In this document: positions 1 to 12,168 of the stretch, piece after piece
Layout: each line of letters opens with the position of its first letter
How positions within the stretch are numbered: the first letter of the stretch is position 1
Source of the DNA: Liolophura sinensis
Lineage: Eukaryota; Mollusca; Polyplacophora; Chitonida; Chitonidae
Length of the DNA: 64,000 nt
Direction: 5' to 3'
Assembly: GCF_032854445.1 (NCBI RefSeq)
Contig: NC_088300.1
Coordinates: forward strand, 50,192,984 to 50,256,983
Program-made: the position numbers and the translations under genes
The notes under the pieces: model-generated
Seen by the model: only the letters and a program-made list of their open reading frames with translations
Databases searched by the model: none
What the model was told of the DNA's origin: nothing

Positions 1-82
1 ACACAGTGCCTCGTTTTAACCAAAAAATTACGTTTTTGATCGAGGGTGCATTTTTTGCGGGTTATTTTAAAGGAGAAGAAAA

Positions 83-89
83 TATAAAT
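83..89 (+). promoter_or_regulatory. Possible TATA box of gene A
   Basis: TATAAAT lies 98 bp before the proposed start codon of gene A. Genes B to E have a similar element 46 to about 110 bp before their start codons, which is the reason for calling it. The region is AT-rich, so it could be chance. Two short upstream reading frames (ATG at 136 and at 155) lie between it and the start; the second overlaps the start codon at 181. Confidence 0.3.
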
Positions 90-180
90 ATTAATCAAAT
101 ACCATTGAAAAGAGTATGCATTTCCTCGCAGGTGCATGCCATAAAAATTCTAATATGTACCTCAAGTTGATAAATTATAA

Positions 181-1581
181 ATGAAGTAAGCGCCAACATC
201 CGATGCGGTCGACTCCATTTTGCCTAAGATCTAGTCGTGAAGTCTTCTGTGTTAGGAGGAGAATTGAAGTCGGAATCGCCGAAGTGAAGTTCGTACATTT
301 CCGGTAGAACTCTTCTTCTGAAGGTAGCGAACAGTACAGTTCGTTTTCCGCTTGACGATCGGGAAACCGGAGTGTTGGACGTAGGTTCCGAGTTTACACG
401 AACAAGCCGGCAGTTTTAACGACTGTCATTGGCTGAGAGGCAACACACCCCCAGCATAAATTACACGGTGTTGAAGTTGGAGGACGCGATGAACTCAGCG
501 ATTTATGCCAGCTTTGCCGTTTTCAGGCTTTACGTGTATGGCGAGGAAAAAAATCACAAAATTATGCAGCAGGCACCACCACATAGAAAAAAGTGCTCTT
601 TTCAGCCTATAGTGTCATGTTTTTAAGTTTTCTTCCCCTTTAAAGCAACTATCTCTTCTATGGCCATATGACTTTTAAGGGCGCGTCGACCAATTTTTGT
701 GTTTCACATTGGGAAATTTACAGTTTCTTATTCGCAGTTTCGCAGTTTCTTATCCGGCGCTTTGACCACCATCGTGTACAACGGAAAAATTCTTCAGTAT
801 GGTGTTATACAACAGTGAAATAGCTATGATACGTGCAAATACATGTGCATAATATAGCATTCTCCTTTTCTCCTTTTTTATTTGGCTGTTGACTGATAAG
901 GTACAAGACCGTTCTGTGGATACAGCTTCCCTACAGTCTCTTACGTTAGATGGCTTCTCCGTTGTCACTGAACCACCGCTCGATAACGCCACGGTAAGAT
1001 TAGTTCCCGGATTCGGTTTCCGTTAGTTTTTGTAAATCGACACTATATTTAACGCTGTGTTAATAATATTCTTTCTCTAGCCATTATTACTCACTCTGCA
1101 GGAGCTAACACCACTTTACCTCATAGAAAGCCCATGTAAGTGTCGATCTATGAAAAAAGTGAAGAATGCCATGCAGGGCTCATATTTATCGAACGCTTTT
1201 TGACTTTGTTAAACGGCGATTTGTATGATATCCTCTCCCCAGGTGCGAGCTCGCCTTGTCCAAGACTACGAGAGAGTCTCTGTCGTTGTTGTGTTCCTGA
1301 ACCAGTCAATCTGTGACGAACACCATTTCTCTTTCCGATACCGTCTCCTGGCCTTACAAAGCAAACTCATCAACATCCTGTGTAAGCTACAAGTCTCTCT
1401 GATTCACCTTGGCGCTTTCATTACAGATGACGTCATGGCCGCCAATCTACGGAACTGCTCCACGCGAGCTGACAGATACGACCGAGATTACTTGATTATC
1501 AGAGATACGGAGCGATTGATGGACAGACTGTATCGAGAGTATCCAGAGTTAATTCAAATCGACAGTCTTTCTGACCTTTAA
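181..1581 (+). CDS. Gene A: predicted secreted helical cytokine-like protein (subfamily 1)
   Basis: Proposed exons are 181-185, 858-993, 1081-1158 and 1243-1581, giving about 185 residues. Exon 1 is only ATG-AA before a good GTAAGC donor. Exon 2 supplies a hydrophobic leader (ILLFSFFIWLL) and then about 30 residues. Exon 3 carries a possible helix A ending in a CKC pair. The last exon starts at V-R-A-R in phase 0 and holds three amphipathic segments with LINILCKLQ in the middle and YLIIRDTERLMDRLY near the end; they align in order with genes B and C. N-glycosylation sites are NAT, NQS and NCS. The last exon is the secure part. Weak points: the first intron would be phase 2, not phase 1 as in B to E; the acceptor at 857 has a poor pyrimidine tract; the exon 3 donor (GTGAAG at 1159) was chosen because the stronger GTAAGT at 1136 breaks the frame. 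Exon 3 could also start at 1102. Function is inferred only. Confidence 0.55.
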
Positions 1582-1775
1582 TTTTGTCAACCACCAGCAA
1601 ATCGTGTTCCTTCAAACAGACAATTTATCTGAAACTTAAGTGTGTTAACCACCAGCAAATCGTGTTCCCTCAGACAATTTATCTGAAACTTAAGTGTGTT
1701 AATCACCAGCAAATCGTGTTCCCTCAAATAGACAATTTATCTGAAACTTCATTTTGTTACCTGTCAGCAATTCGT
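1581..1775 (+). repeat. Tandem repeat, about 3 copies of a 58-62-bp unit
   Basis: Copies begin with a block like ACCACCAGCAAATCGTGTTC and contain CAATTTATCTGAAACTT. The array begins at the stop codon of gene A, so it is probably in its 3' untranslated region. The small reading frame across it is a by-product of the repetition. Confidence 0.8.
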
Positions 1776-3570
1776 ATGATAATTGTTCAGAATATTTACT
1801 CAGGGTAATGTGATTATCTTTGTAAACAAGAAATCAAGAGGCTATATAATTCAAGTGTAGAAGTGCTTTGAAGTTTTATCTGAAATGATCTTCAAAGTAC
1901 TTTGATAATAGTACTGTGAAACAGAATATGAAGTCAGAGGGGGACATTTTATATTCATAGAAAACAAACTTACTAATGAAAGCAATTTTACCAAGGAGAA
2001 AATATTGACAAGAAGGAAATTATTTTACAAAAGAAAGTATTTTCATTTTTTTGAGCCGATGGGAAAATATTTTAATTGTTGTAAAGAATATTTTTGACGT
2101 CATATGCAAACCACCCTCCTCCAGTCACTTCAGTTTCCACTGCGGAAGAAATATTCAAAACATTTCCAATGCGGCTTGAAATATTCCACCACCGCTGTAA
2201 TAATTTAGCGAAAAAATTGTTTAAACACAAAAGCGATAACTGTGTATGTGTTATTTCGACATTCCATTAATCACATTGGATAATTGTTCTGAGGCGTTGA
2301 CTGAATAGTCTAATCCTTTGTCGTTGTATGTTAAGTTATAATAAAATATCATTGGGAAGGACCATCAGGACAAAAACCCTGAAGAGACTTTCACTGACTG
2401 CTTTAGTTTTTGTTTGTTTTGTTTTTCTTTACTGAATTAAATGTAGTCGACATTCTAATAATGAATGTCGCGTATGATGTCACATGACTTATCTAGCCCA
2501 TGACCTTCAGGTCTGAATAAAATTAGCGTGAAATTCACGAAAACAATGTGTCCCTGAGCATAAAAAAGGCAAATGTGACAATAAATACCCTCTTAAGAGC
2601 AGTGGAAAGATGAGCGTGACGTAATTGCCGAAATAAAATAATAGAATTAATATCAGAGCATTGTTTGTTTCTTTTCCCATTATCATAGATATCCTTACTG
2701 CCAACTAATGGGCAAGTAATTTCTTTTAGTCATGAAATTTAATTACCAAAACTAAAATACAAACAGCTGTAAGGCCATGAATCTACATGGCACCATTTTC
2801 TATTTTATTTCTTTTAAAAGGATTTGTTATTAATGTTGAAACTGAGAACATTATCTGATGAAAGCGAGGTCGAGGAGGGGATGAGATGGATTTGATCTTT
2901 GTGACCCATAAATTGTTCACATCATTCAGCGCAGTAAAATAGTACATGTATCCCATGTCTAGATAACGACGTAAAGCAGAACATACCTTTTATTGTGAGA
3001 ATGTGACTCTATTCCAGTCCCATTGTGATACAAACGGGATTGGTTTTCATGCTGTTTTTTATCAAGCTTATTCATATACATTAAGACCTACTTTAGTGCC
3101 AAGGCGTGTGCGTTTGAAAAGCAAGGTTAAATGATAAGGATCGGGATAGACAGACTTACTTTCTTAAATTGCAAGAAAGGGTAGGCGTCATCAGTGTTTG
3201 TGCTTTAGCAAGCGTCATCAAAGCTATAGTTACAAAGCCTGTAAATTTCTTATGAGGAATCAGATAAAGGTAGCCCTAGATATAAGTGGAATTATAGGTT
3301 TTTTGTCTTAAATTGCACGATCTCCTTGATATACTTGCTATAAAAAAAAAACCGTTCTCGTGACTTCTGAAAAATAAGCTTATTCCAGTAGAATTCCTTG
3401 AATTTGTAGGTTTGAAAGGCGGCTTTAAAAAGTCAGAAATGTAACATGTGAAATAAATTATTACTTTAAAGTATTTAAAATGGCCGAATGTTTGAGTGAT
3501 GTTATGTCTTTGAAGTGATTTGGTCTTACTTGTCTACATCAGTAAACCTTCCACACTGTTTGATCATTAG
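1776..3570. other. Intergenic, no gene recognised
   Basis: AT-rich sequence. An AATAAA-like signal near 2338 could serve gene A. I see no splice-supported reading frame, and only short frames typical of chance. Confidence 0.5.
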
Positions 3571-3574
3571 AGAA

Positions 3575-4890
3575 TCTTATCATAAAGTAAGTCATTGTGA
3601 AAATAAAGCGTGGCCAGTTTGTCGTAAAGTAAGTCATTGTGTAATAAGAGTATGGCCAGTCTGTCATAAAGTAAGTCATTGTGAAGTTAGAGTGTGGCCA
3701 GTCTGTCATAAAGTAAGTCATTGTGAAGTTAGAGTGTGGCCAGTCTGTCATAAAGTAAGTCATTGTGAAGTTAGAGTGTGGCCAGTCTGTCATAAAGTAA
3801 GTCATTGTGAACTTAGAGTGTGGCTAGTCTGTCATAAGTAAGCCATTGTGAAGTTAGAGTGTGATCAGTTTGTCGTAAAGTAAGCCATTGTGAAGCTAGA
3901 GTGTGGTCAGTCTGTCATAAAGTAAGTCATTGTGAAGCTAGAGTGTGATCAGTTTGTCATAAAGTAAGTCATTGTGAAGCTAGAGTGTGATCAGTTTGTC
4001 ATAAAGTAAATCATTGTGAAGCTAGAGTGTGGTCAGTCTGTCATAAAGTAAGTCATTGTGAAGTTAGAGTGTGGCTAGTCTGTCATAAAGTAAGTCATTG
4101 TGAACTTAGAGTGTGGCCAGTATGTCATAAGTAAGCCATTGTGAAGTTAGAGTGTGATCAGTTTGTCGTAAAGTAATTCATTGTGTAATTAGAGTGTGGC
4201 CGGTTTGTCATAAGTTAAGTCATTGTGAAAAAAGAGTATGGGTAGTCTGTCTTAAAGAAAGCCATTGTGAAAATATAGTGTGGCTAGTCCGTCATAAAAC
4301 AAGTCATTGTGGAAATAGAGTATGGATGGTGTGTCATAAAGAATGTCATTGTAAAAAATATAGTGTGGACTGTCTGTCACAAAACAAGTCATATTGAAAA
4401 TAGAGTGTGGATGGTGTGTCATAAAGAATGTTATTGTAAAACATATAGTGTGGCCTGTCTGTCACAAAACAAATCATTGTGAAATTAGTGTATTGACAGT
4501 CTGCCATAAAGCAAGTTACTGTGAACCTAGACTAGGGTTCTTCTGCAATAAGGTAAGTCTTTGTAAAAAATAGACTTGGGTCCGTCTGCCATAAACTAAG
4601 TCTTTGTGAACTTAGACTAAGGTCAGTCAGTAATGAAGTAAGTCTTCACTGAATCACCGTATGGTCAGTCTGTTGTAATGTAGGCTAGAATAAAATTAGC
4701 GTTTTGTCAGTCTGCCATAAAGTAAGTTGTTTTGAAATTAGCGTGTGGTCAGACAGCTGTTAGTGCGTAAAATTTTACTCGGGTCAGTCTGTCATAAGTG
4801 AAGTCATTGTGGAAATAGTGCTTGGTCAGTTTGCCGTAAAGTATGCCATTTTCAAATCTGAACAGGGCCAATCTACCATACAATATCTGT
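3575..4890. repeat. 42-bp minisatellite array, about 30 degenerate copies
   Basis: The unit reads roughly CATAAAGTAAGTCATTGTGA followed by AGTTAGAGTGTGGCCAGTCTGT. Copies are nearly identical at 3660-3830 and decay towards 4890. Because 42 is a multiple of 3, frames on both strands stay open for several copies and give 14-residue repeating peptides; these are not genes. Confidence 0.95.
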
Positions 4891-5094
4891 TCAGTGCATA
4901 CAGAAGTACATTTTTCGAATGTTTATTTCCTAATATTTGTCCATTTTTAAAAGATTTTTAGTGAATCTCTTTGTTTTCCGGATGGTTCTCTGTGTGATAG
5001 CTGTAGAATGCAAGCTAGAGTATTTTCTTTTGCAAATGTTTATTTCCTGATTTTTTTCTATTTTTTTTTACATTTTAAGAGAATGTCTTTCCTT

Positions 5095-5335
5095 CTCTTG
5101 CGCGGAGCGGAGAAGTCGTTAGCCCCAGCCCTTGAGGATGAACACGAGGGTGGCACGCATATGTGACCTGCACCCACACGTGTGACCCTGTCCCTTTCAA
5201 CCTCCAGTCTCACCCTGGTCTGAAGCCGGTTCGGCCATGCACAGTGGAGAGCAAAGCAAACGCTATTAATAAGGCTTAAATTTTGCCAGTTGACGTCTTG
5301 AACAATCGCGCTTTGTTGTGTTTTTCAGCGTGTGT
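5095..5335. other. GC-richer island, no gene assigned
   Basis: A stretch of clearly higher GC than its surroundings, ending in a good acceptor-like TGTTTTTCAG near 5328. The ATG at about 5360 opens only a 16-codon frame. It may be a remnant exon or an old repeat; I cannot assign it. Confidence 0.25.
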
Positions 5336-5477
5336 AAGTTGTTTAAGTTCGTTGTGCGTATGGATGCAGATGATTACACAGAAACGTCAGTATTTGTTGT
5401 AAGAAAGTGACCTGAATTGTGTGGCGCTTGTGCTGGAGGATTATATCCTGACGGTCGTGTGGTTCTTTACTAGAGCT

Positions 5478-5567
5478 ACCTACTCGACGACGAGCTCACA
5501 TCTACCCGACGACGAGCTCACATCTACCCGACGACGAGCTCACATCTACCCGACGACGAGCTTACAT
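5478..5567. repeat. 22-bp tandem repeat, 4 copies
   Basis: Four near-perfect copies of a unit like ACGACGAGCTCACATCTACC plus CG, much more GC-rich than the flanks. Confidence 0.9.
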
Positions 5568-6218
5568 CCAGCCCTAACACACCCTGCTACGAAGAAAGTC
5601 ACAGGCGCTCGATTCCGAAAAGCCACGTGACTTAAAGTTATGCACAAATTAATACGACAAAGATAAATGATTTCGGATAAATCAAGGAAAACTTCAAAGC
5701 ATTACAAAACAAAAACCTTCACCATGACTGGGAGGAAAACCAAACCATTTCTAATCGAGAAGTGGCTCAGCCTCTATTCCAGATTTTAAAAAATGGTGCT
5801 TTCGTTATAGTATAGTGTTTGCAAAAGAGTAGCTGTTAAATAAAGAAATCAATGTATATCCAAGTTGTACCACGTTACCTTAATCTCCCTCTCATGACGC
5901 TGTCCCTATCTTGTTCTGCAAATGTTTTATATTACTTTAATAATGTTAAATCTAACAGTTTGAAAGTGGTGGAGGAGAAAAACCATTTATATCGTTAGGT
6001 TAATATTTTCTGAAGTGTTAAAACAGTAAATATTTCACAAAACATTCAGAAAATGTGGCAATAAACATAATGTTAAGTCAAACTGAAACTGCGTATTATA
6101 AAAACTAACATTACGTTTCAACATGCAAACAGTCATAAGTAACATTTTTAAGGATTGCACGCTCATTTTACCGCATTTTGAACATTGTTTGATTTTAACA
6201 TTTGGTACACGTACATGC

Positions 6219-6299
6219 AGTCTAAGACACCTTCGTCGTCATTTGACTGAAAAATTTTTAAATTCGACGTTAAACCCTAAGTAGTCACTCACTCACTTT
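6219..6299 (+). mobile_element. 3' end fragment of the second SINE type
   Basis: Contains the end block CCTTCGTCGTCATTTGACTG, then ATTCGACGTTAAACCCTAAG and an ACTCACTC tail. It matches the end of the fuller copy at 22499-22840. The head is missing. Confidence 0.7.
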
Positions 6300-6435
6300 T
6301 AACATTTGGACAATATTGGCAATTTAAAATTTGTGTTTAAATAATAACACTGTCCAATATCTTGTCTGCAAGTTTTCAGTTGTGGGCACATTGAGACTAC
6401 CATGTCTTAAGGTTTATGTGTTTATGTATTTATTT

Positions 6436-6535
6436 ATTGGATTGGATATTTTCGTCATAACGATACTCAAGAATGATTCACTTATATGGCGTCGGCCAGC
6501 ATTACGATGCCAGTAATGATGTCAGGAAACAGGTG
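6436..6535 (-). mobile_element. Degenerate fragment of the main tRNA-derived SINE
   Basis: Retains diverged forms of the tail block (GATACTCAAGAATGATTCAC) and of the GCCAGCATTA block. It has no tRNA-like head. Confidence 0.55.
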
Positions 6536-7473
6536 TTTCTTAAAAACACTAGAAACAATCAGTGATCAAAAAAATCATGCTTTTCGGCGTTGTCTCTGTA
6601 TGCACTCAATTAATGTTCCGCAGTGTTTGCAAACAACAACTACATGTATCAAACTTAACTGCAGAAAAAACAAACCAAGATGGATATACAAAGGGAAATA
6701 ACTCTCACAGGCAAACAGCTGTTCGGTTAATTTATAAACGGTTACTTTATATTTGAGAATGAGGGGGAAAAAAGAGACGGATTCTTCATTCTTTTCTTAC
6801 AACCGGAGTCACAACTGAAAACAAAATTAACTGAATTCAAATGTCAATAGGCTTCTGCCCCATACATAAATGTAACGAGAAATAACGTGTGGTGTGTAGT
6901 AGTGTATTTTACCTACCCTACATGCTTTGTACCAATCCTCTGATATTGTCTTTGACAGAACTTAAAGGAAGAAGATGTAATGTTTACCTTTAGAAAAGAT
7001 ATTCTTTTAAAAAATATACAAACACTGTAACATTTTAAGTTTATGCTCACATGATGCTGTTTGAAAGGTTGTGACCAGGGGGTAAACAATGGTCTCCAGC
7101 CTCAGCCTTCATGTAAAACTGCACTTCTCCATTTCAGTATATAGGCCTACACGCCAACCCAAAGAGGTTCGCGTTCATTTTTCTGTTTGTCAGCAGCACT
7201 ATTAATAAAAGGTATGCAGGAATTTGCATGAAATTTTGAGTACAAATTTACTATGGACCTTGTAACAATCATTAATTTAGCCATTCATTTATTTACTGAA
7301 ATTAAGATGTTATTAATGATAAATTCAAGTAATTGAATAAATAACATCCCATGAGTGGTAACCTTTATAAATAGTAGAACTAAAGAAAGCCTTATTGCTT
7401 GTGGCATTAATGTAACGGTGACCTGTTTTAGTAAATACCAGGACAATTACGGACGATATTCTTTCAATAAGAT

Positions 7474-7740
7474 TTTTTTTTTTTTTTTTTTTTGATTGGT
7501 GTTTTACGCCGTACTCAAGAATATTTCACTTATACGACGGCGGCCAGCATTATGGTGGTGGAAACCGGCAGAGCCCAGGGAAACCCACGACCATCCGCAG
7601 GTTGCTGGCAGACCTTCCCACTTACGGCCAGAGAGGAGGCCAGCATGAGCTGGACTTGAACTCACAGCGACCGCATTGGTGAGAGCTCCTGGGTCATCAC
7701 GCTGCGCTAGCGCGCTAACCGACTGAGCCACGGAGGCCCC
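7474..7740 (-). mobile_element. Full-length tRNA-derived SINE with target-site duplication
   Basis: Read on the minus strand it begins with a tRNA-like head, GGGGCCTCCGTGGCTCAGTC, which has a box-A-like TGGCTCAGTCGG and a box-B-like GAGTTCAAGTCC. It continues through the conserved body and ends in a poly-A stretch, seen here as the T run from 7474. It is flanked by an exact 14-bp duplication TCTTTCAATAAGAT at 7460-7473 and 7741-7754. This is the best-preserved copy in the window. Its internal 75-codon frame is not a gene. Confidence 0.93.
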
Positions 7741-7840
7741 TCTTTCAATAAGATCTTTGTGAGGAATTGTAGTATAGAGAGTAGAGAAATCGCCTTTAAG
7801 AGGCCGACGAAATCCAAGCAGCTCAGTTCTCTAGCTGTAC

Positions 7841-8050
7841 TTGATTGACTGATTTACCGGAGTTTAAAGCCATACTCAATAATTTTTCATTTATATGACG
7901 ACTGTGAAGTTTATGGGTGGAGAAAATAGCAATACCTGGAGTAAACCATCAATCAGGTGCGTGACAAACTTGCTTACTTAAAGCCGCAGACGTGAGGCCA
8001 AAAGCTGGATTTGAAAACTCGACCTAATTTGTCAGGAACAAATCATCCTT
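7841..8050 (-). mobile_element. Old, diverged copy of the main SINE
   Basis: Diverged forms of the body blocks appear in the right order (CATACTCAATAATTTTTCAT, TATATGACGACTGTG, AGCTGGATTTGAA). No duplication is visible. Confidence 0.55.
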
Positions 8051-11000
8051 CGTGAGAACGTTTCCGGGTGAACGGCTTCAAAGTGTCAACCAGGATATGA
8101 GTATATAAAGTATTGTAAAACATGCCTTATGGTCATGAATGAAAAGCGTGACACAGTTTACACACAAAGGCACCATATGGCTGACGGTTTTATGAATGAA
8201 AGGCAGGATGTAGGACGGCCTGTGTTGAACGGGCTGCCTGATTTAAACCTGTCCGACGGGAACTCTTTTTTCAGAGGATAACTTCTGCTGATAATCACGG
8301 GCATTTCCTTCTCTTTTTTACTCTGGTGCGATCAGACATGCTACTTTACCGCCTGGCAAAGATATTTTCCCTGGTTAAACAGGTACGGTTTAACACAATA
8401 TTTTTCTCCGAGCAGACTAAAAAGCAGGTTGAAATATGCAGCGTTAACATATTTTTCGTTACAGTGACATATCGGCATTCCGGCCATATCACATTGCTTA
8501 GTTGTGACACACGATAGTGGGACCCAAGAACGGTGTTAAACAGCAAGCAAATGAATAAATAAATAGTAGGGGCAATATTTACCGTTTTCAAACGGGTTTT
8601 TATAATTCATGTTACCGACATTCCAATTTTGCTACTGAAATGTGTGCTATCTGCAGGATGGTTCCAACATAGCCCTGTGTACATGTGGGGCTGACCACAC
8701 AAACTCATTTCTGACTTAAGGTTTAAAATCTTTCCAAAACACTCAGTTTTTGGTATTGAAAGTTTGGATACATTTGGCTTAAGATAACACTCATGAGGTG
8801 GATACAATTTTACGTTATAAAACCGAAAAATAAGCTTTAGGGTCGTATTTCAAATTTTGACTTAAGTCAAAAATGTCTTTGTGAAATCGGTCCCTGGTGC
8901 CTGGTATTCTGCCAAGGCATAACATGCACAGTTCTCGTGAAAATAAGTACAGAAATTCAAAACGATAATAAAATGTAAGTAGATTCCTGGAGAGAGGACA
9001 GCTTGTTCGTAGATGTGTAAAGTACAAACTCTGTTTACACAAAGCTTAGGCGTCGTCCTGCGGGCATACGGCTGTCTATTGCCTATTTCTTTTCACTCGA
9101 GGAGAATGTTGTGCACGCATCCACTCCGGTAGTTACTTTTAAAAGAAAAGACAACAAAAAATATAAACAAAGTTATTTCAGAAGAGAGGTCCATACAGGC
9201 CTTTTAAACGGGCATAGACATCTTTTATTACGTGCTTTGTAACTCTGAAGGTAACCTTTTAATCTGGAATTCTTACGCTATTTCAGAGGAAATGGAAACA
9301 CGAGATCGCGTCACCCGTATCCTTTGTCCTGCGAAGTACGGTTACCCTAATTATTACAACCAAAGACCACGCACTGTGGCCTCCTGGGTGAAACCTTGGG
9401 ACAACGCCAGACCTATTCCATTATCACGTAAAAATAGTTTTAATTTATATCTGAATTGTCTCGTAATCAGACGGAAAACAGCGGATTTAACACCCTGTCA
9501 AAATGGTGAAGTAGAAACGGATGACGTCATAACGGGAACAGATGCCTTATCGAGTAGTAGAAATAACTCGCCCTTGATTGGTTAAAACTGAGAGCATGGC
9601 GGCGTTCGATTTTCCCAATACGTAGGCGTTTTTGCTTATTTTATATCTCGGTTATCCTTCATCACAAAAAAATAAAGTGTTCGTTTTTTTTTTTTTTACT
9701 TTGTCTGTATAAAATTGCACCAAAATTATGTAAATATATACAAAATTTTTTTACACTTCTATGAATTGAATACCTATGGCAAATTCGTAATAACCTTACC
9801 TCTTTACGTACCAGCTGATATTACCTGGAATATACACTTCCTTTATAAAGCTAACCTTTGTAAAGGGCTTTGTGGATCAATACAATTTCTTTACATGGTA
9901 TACGGATTAGTTCATGTGGTTTGTAATGCCACAATCCGCTGAAAACCTTGTCCTTGACGGTTTCGTATTTGTTCAGTGATACTTCACCATTTTCGCACAA
10001 AGTCTATGTTTCGTCAACATAGGCTGTTCTCAGTTTGTTGTCAAAGACCAATATAGAACTAGCCACACATCGAAGAATCGAAAGCACGAAACTTTTGTAC
10101 AATGCTTATATATGCGTAGTGACTTTAATTCTAAATGGTGTGACTATAAAATGTAACATTTCCTATTTGACGTCTTGAAACTTGGTATAATGGTTAAAAT
10201 ATTTCACAGCACTTGCACAAAACAAGTCTCTGTCCTGTACGAATTGTTTGATGTATAAGGGTAAAGATTGAATGATTGGTTGATTAACTACTTGATTGAT
10301 CGACTAATTGATTACCTCGATCTCGTATACAAGAACCAACCTTCCTCCCGACTATGAGAATGTCATTTTTCAAGCCAAAAAAGCGTTTTTTTCCACTGCA
10401 ACTACTCATACCAATTCCCCAAATACATGTAAAGTTATGCTTTTTCATAACAGCAATAAGAAAGACATCATCAGTTTTAAAAATGTAAAAATTAGTAGTT
10501 ATGGGATAATATCAAAACCGAATTTCCGTGCAGCTTAAAACCTGGTTGGAACACCAAACTCGACCGCAAGACCTCATATATGACTAGTTCACTGATTTAA
10601 GTAAATTTAGAGCATAAATCTGCCCTTCTTGTTTGGCTTTTATTTATGTATTTTTTTATGTCTTTATGTCTTTTTATCTATTTATCTATTTATTTATTTA
10701 TTTATTTGTGTACTCATAAAAAAATTAACTCCACCATATGGCAGGCTGTCCGTTGTAGGGAAACCCATAACATCTTATATATTTAGATGAGATATACTAG
10801 TGACAAGATAACGTGTGCTGTCCCAGTTGAATTGTCCATGAGGAAGTATATCATTTTCAGTTGACATAAAAAATTTAAATCAGGACGATTAATATGCTGT
10901 ACATGCGCTACAATATATACCTTACTTCCTCTATTTTGTCCACACTTGTGCATCACCAATATCACATAAATACTATTTTATCTGATAAGCGAAGAAGGAA

Positions 11001-11897
11001 ATTTGAAAGTCAGTATCTAATTACTCTGATATACAACATTGGATATTTGATTAAATGAAAATGTCTTGATGTCAACCTACAATTTTGTTAATTACATCGA
11101 TTATCACTGAAAAATGTTGCCAAAAATATAATTAAAGCAAGAACAGTGTTCAATCAACCCTCAACATTTGCTTTAATAATTAAGGCTCAGTCATTATTAG
11201 TTTTATCCGAACTATCCAGGAATGACATGTGCCACCTACATATGAAAAAAAGCCAAGTTTTTGGAATAATATTTCCATATCTTCATCACAAAGGGGAAAA
11301 GTACACACGACACGTTTAGGTCGGTCGGGCAGCGATCCATGAGACATCATGCTGTGGCGGCCCAAGCACAAAATATGGTATATGTGCAGACTATTGCAAG
11401 AGTAATTGACTATTGACTTATCATACATCGACTAATATTCAGAATACGAGTACAGATTGTAAGTTGATAAGCCTTTCCTGGGACTTCAGAAAGCAAGATT
11501 TGTGACGTAAAATCGCAACTAGATTCGAACTGGCGATTGCATGGACAAGTTAACCCTGTTTTTACTACGTAGTCATAGGGCTCTTAATTGATTTAAGTAA
11601 ACCAGTAGGAATGATGATTGATAAACAGGCAGCATATTTACATTCAAATAGCGGCAAGGATTTGACATTTTACACATGTCTTTAATTCTGCATGACAGCT
11701 GATTATAGGAATATTTTTGGTTTGCCATACGATTGGGTCAATGCCGGAGAGCGAATAATGCAAGAAAGGGTACCTTCGTGATTTTTCAATTCTGTGAAAA
11801 CAATGAAATATTTTGCGCTCCCCTAAAAATATCGCAGTCTGATTGCTTTTCTAACATAGACAATATGTGCAAACATTTAAGACTCCAGGTGGGCGGA
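8051..11897. other. Intergenic; one reading frame of interest
   Basis: AT-rich sequence with several T runs (for example near 9685) and a degenerate GATT/TTTA stretch at 10260-10320 and 10640-10710. The only frame that stands out is at 9232-9585, listed separately. Confidence 0.45.
9232..9585 (+). CDS. Unassigned open frame, possible single exon
   Basis: A 118-codon frame whose middle, roughly 9287-9430, has higher GC than its surroundings and lies behind an acceptor-like CTATTTCAG ending at 9286 (phase 1 if used). The peptide includes RVTRILCPAKYGYPNYYNQ and a Trp/Pro-rich WVKPWDNARPIP. I do not recognise a family. It does not resemble the helical proteins of genes A to E. It may be a stray exon or chance. 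Confidence 0.15.
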   Translation: MLCNSEGNLLIWNSYAISEEMETRDRVTRILCPAKYGYPNYYNQRPRTVASWVKPWDNARPIPLSRKNSFNLYLNCLVIRRKTADLTPCQNGEVETDDVITGTDALSSSRNNSPLIG

Positions 11898-11914
11898 GGG
11901 GGGGGGGGGGGGGG
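11898..11914. repeat. Poly-G tract
   Basis: An uninterrupted run of 17 G, just before a SINE copy. Such tracts are prone to sequencing error. Confidence 0.95.
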
Positions 11915-11937
11915 AGAGAATAGTGCTTTGAGTTCTG

Positions 11938-12168
11938 GTCCAGCGCAACGGCCCAGGAACCTCTCACCAATGTGGTCGTTGTGAGTTCAAGTCCAGCTCA
12001 GGCTGACTTCCTCTACGGTCGTGCGTAGGAAGGTCTGCCGGCGGATGGCCGTGGATTTCCCCCGGGCTCTGTCCGATTCCTCCCACCATAATGATGGCCG
12101 CCGTCGTATAAGTGAAATATTCTAGAGTACGGCATAAAACAAAATCAAATAAATAAATTAATTAATTA
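11938..12168 (+). mobile_element. tRNA-derived SINE, 5' truncated
   Basis: Plus-strand copy from within the tRNA-like head (box-B-like GAGTTCAAGTCC) to the TAAA-type tail near 12150. The body blocks CACCATAATGATGGCCGCCG and GTGAAATATTCTAGAGTACG are intact. Confidence 0.88.

Larger units (their letters stand above)
5568..7459. other. Intergenic with two old SINE fragments
   Basis: AT-rich sequence. Apart from the SINE fragments at 6219-6299 and 6436-6535 I see nothing that supports a gene; frames here are under 75 codons and lack splice context. Confidence 0.5.

Noticed and set aside
750-992. Minus-strand 80-codon frame opposite exon 2 of gene A
   Set aside because: Shadow of the plus-strand exon; no splice support on the minus strand.
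1102-1136. GTAAGT donor at 1136 for gene A exon 3
   Set aside because: It leaves phase 1, while the canonical acceptor of the last exon is phase 0; joined directly, the frame stops. Kept only as an alternative with a second AG at 1249.
3515-3841. Repeating 14-residue peptide frames on both strands
   Set aside because: The 42-bp satellite has a period divisible by three, so frames stay open by chance. No start context, signal or splice site.
3575-4890. CRISPR-like array
   Set aside because: Units are contiguous and degenerate with no unique spacers, and the genome is eukaryotic. The same applies to the 67- and 73-bp arrays.
7474-7740. Real tRNA gene in the SINE head
   Set aside because: The head has box-A- and box-B-like words but continues into the SINE body and is flanked by target-site duplications.
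9232-9585. IL-17-like cytokine exon
   Set aside because: The Trp-Asp-Arg-Pro pattern is only faintly similar and the paired cysteines expected after it are missing.
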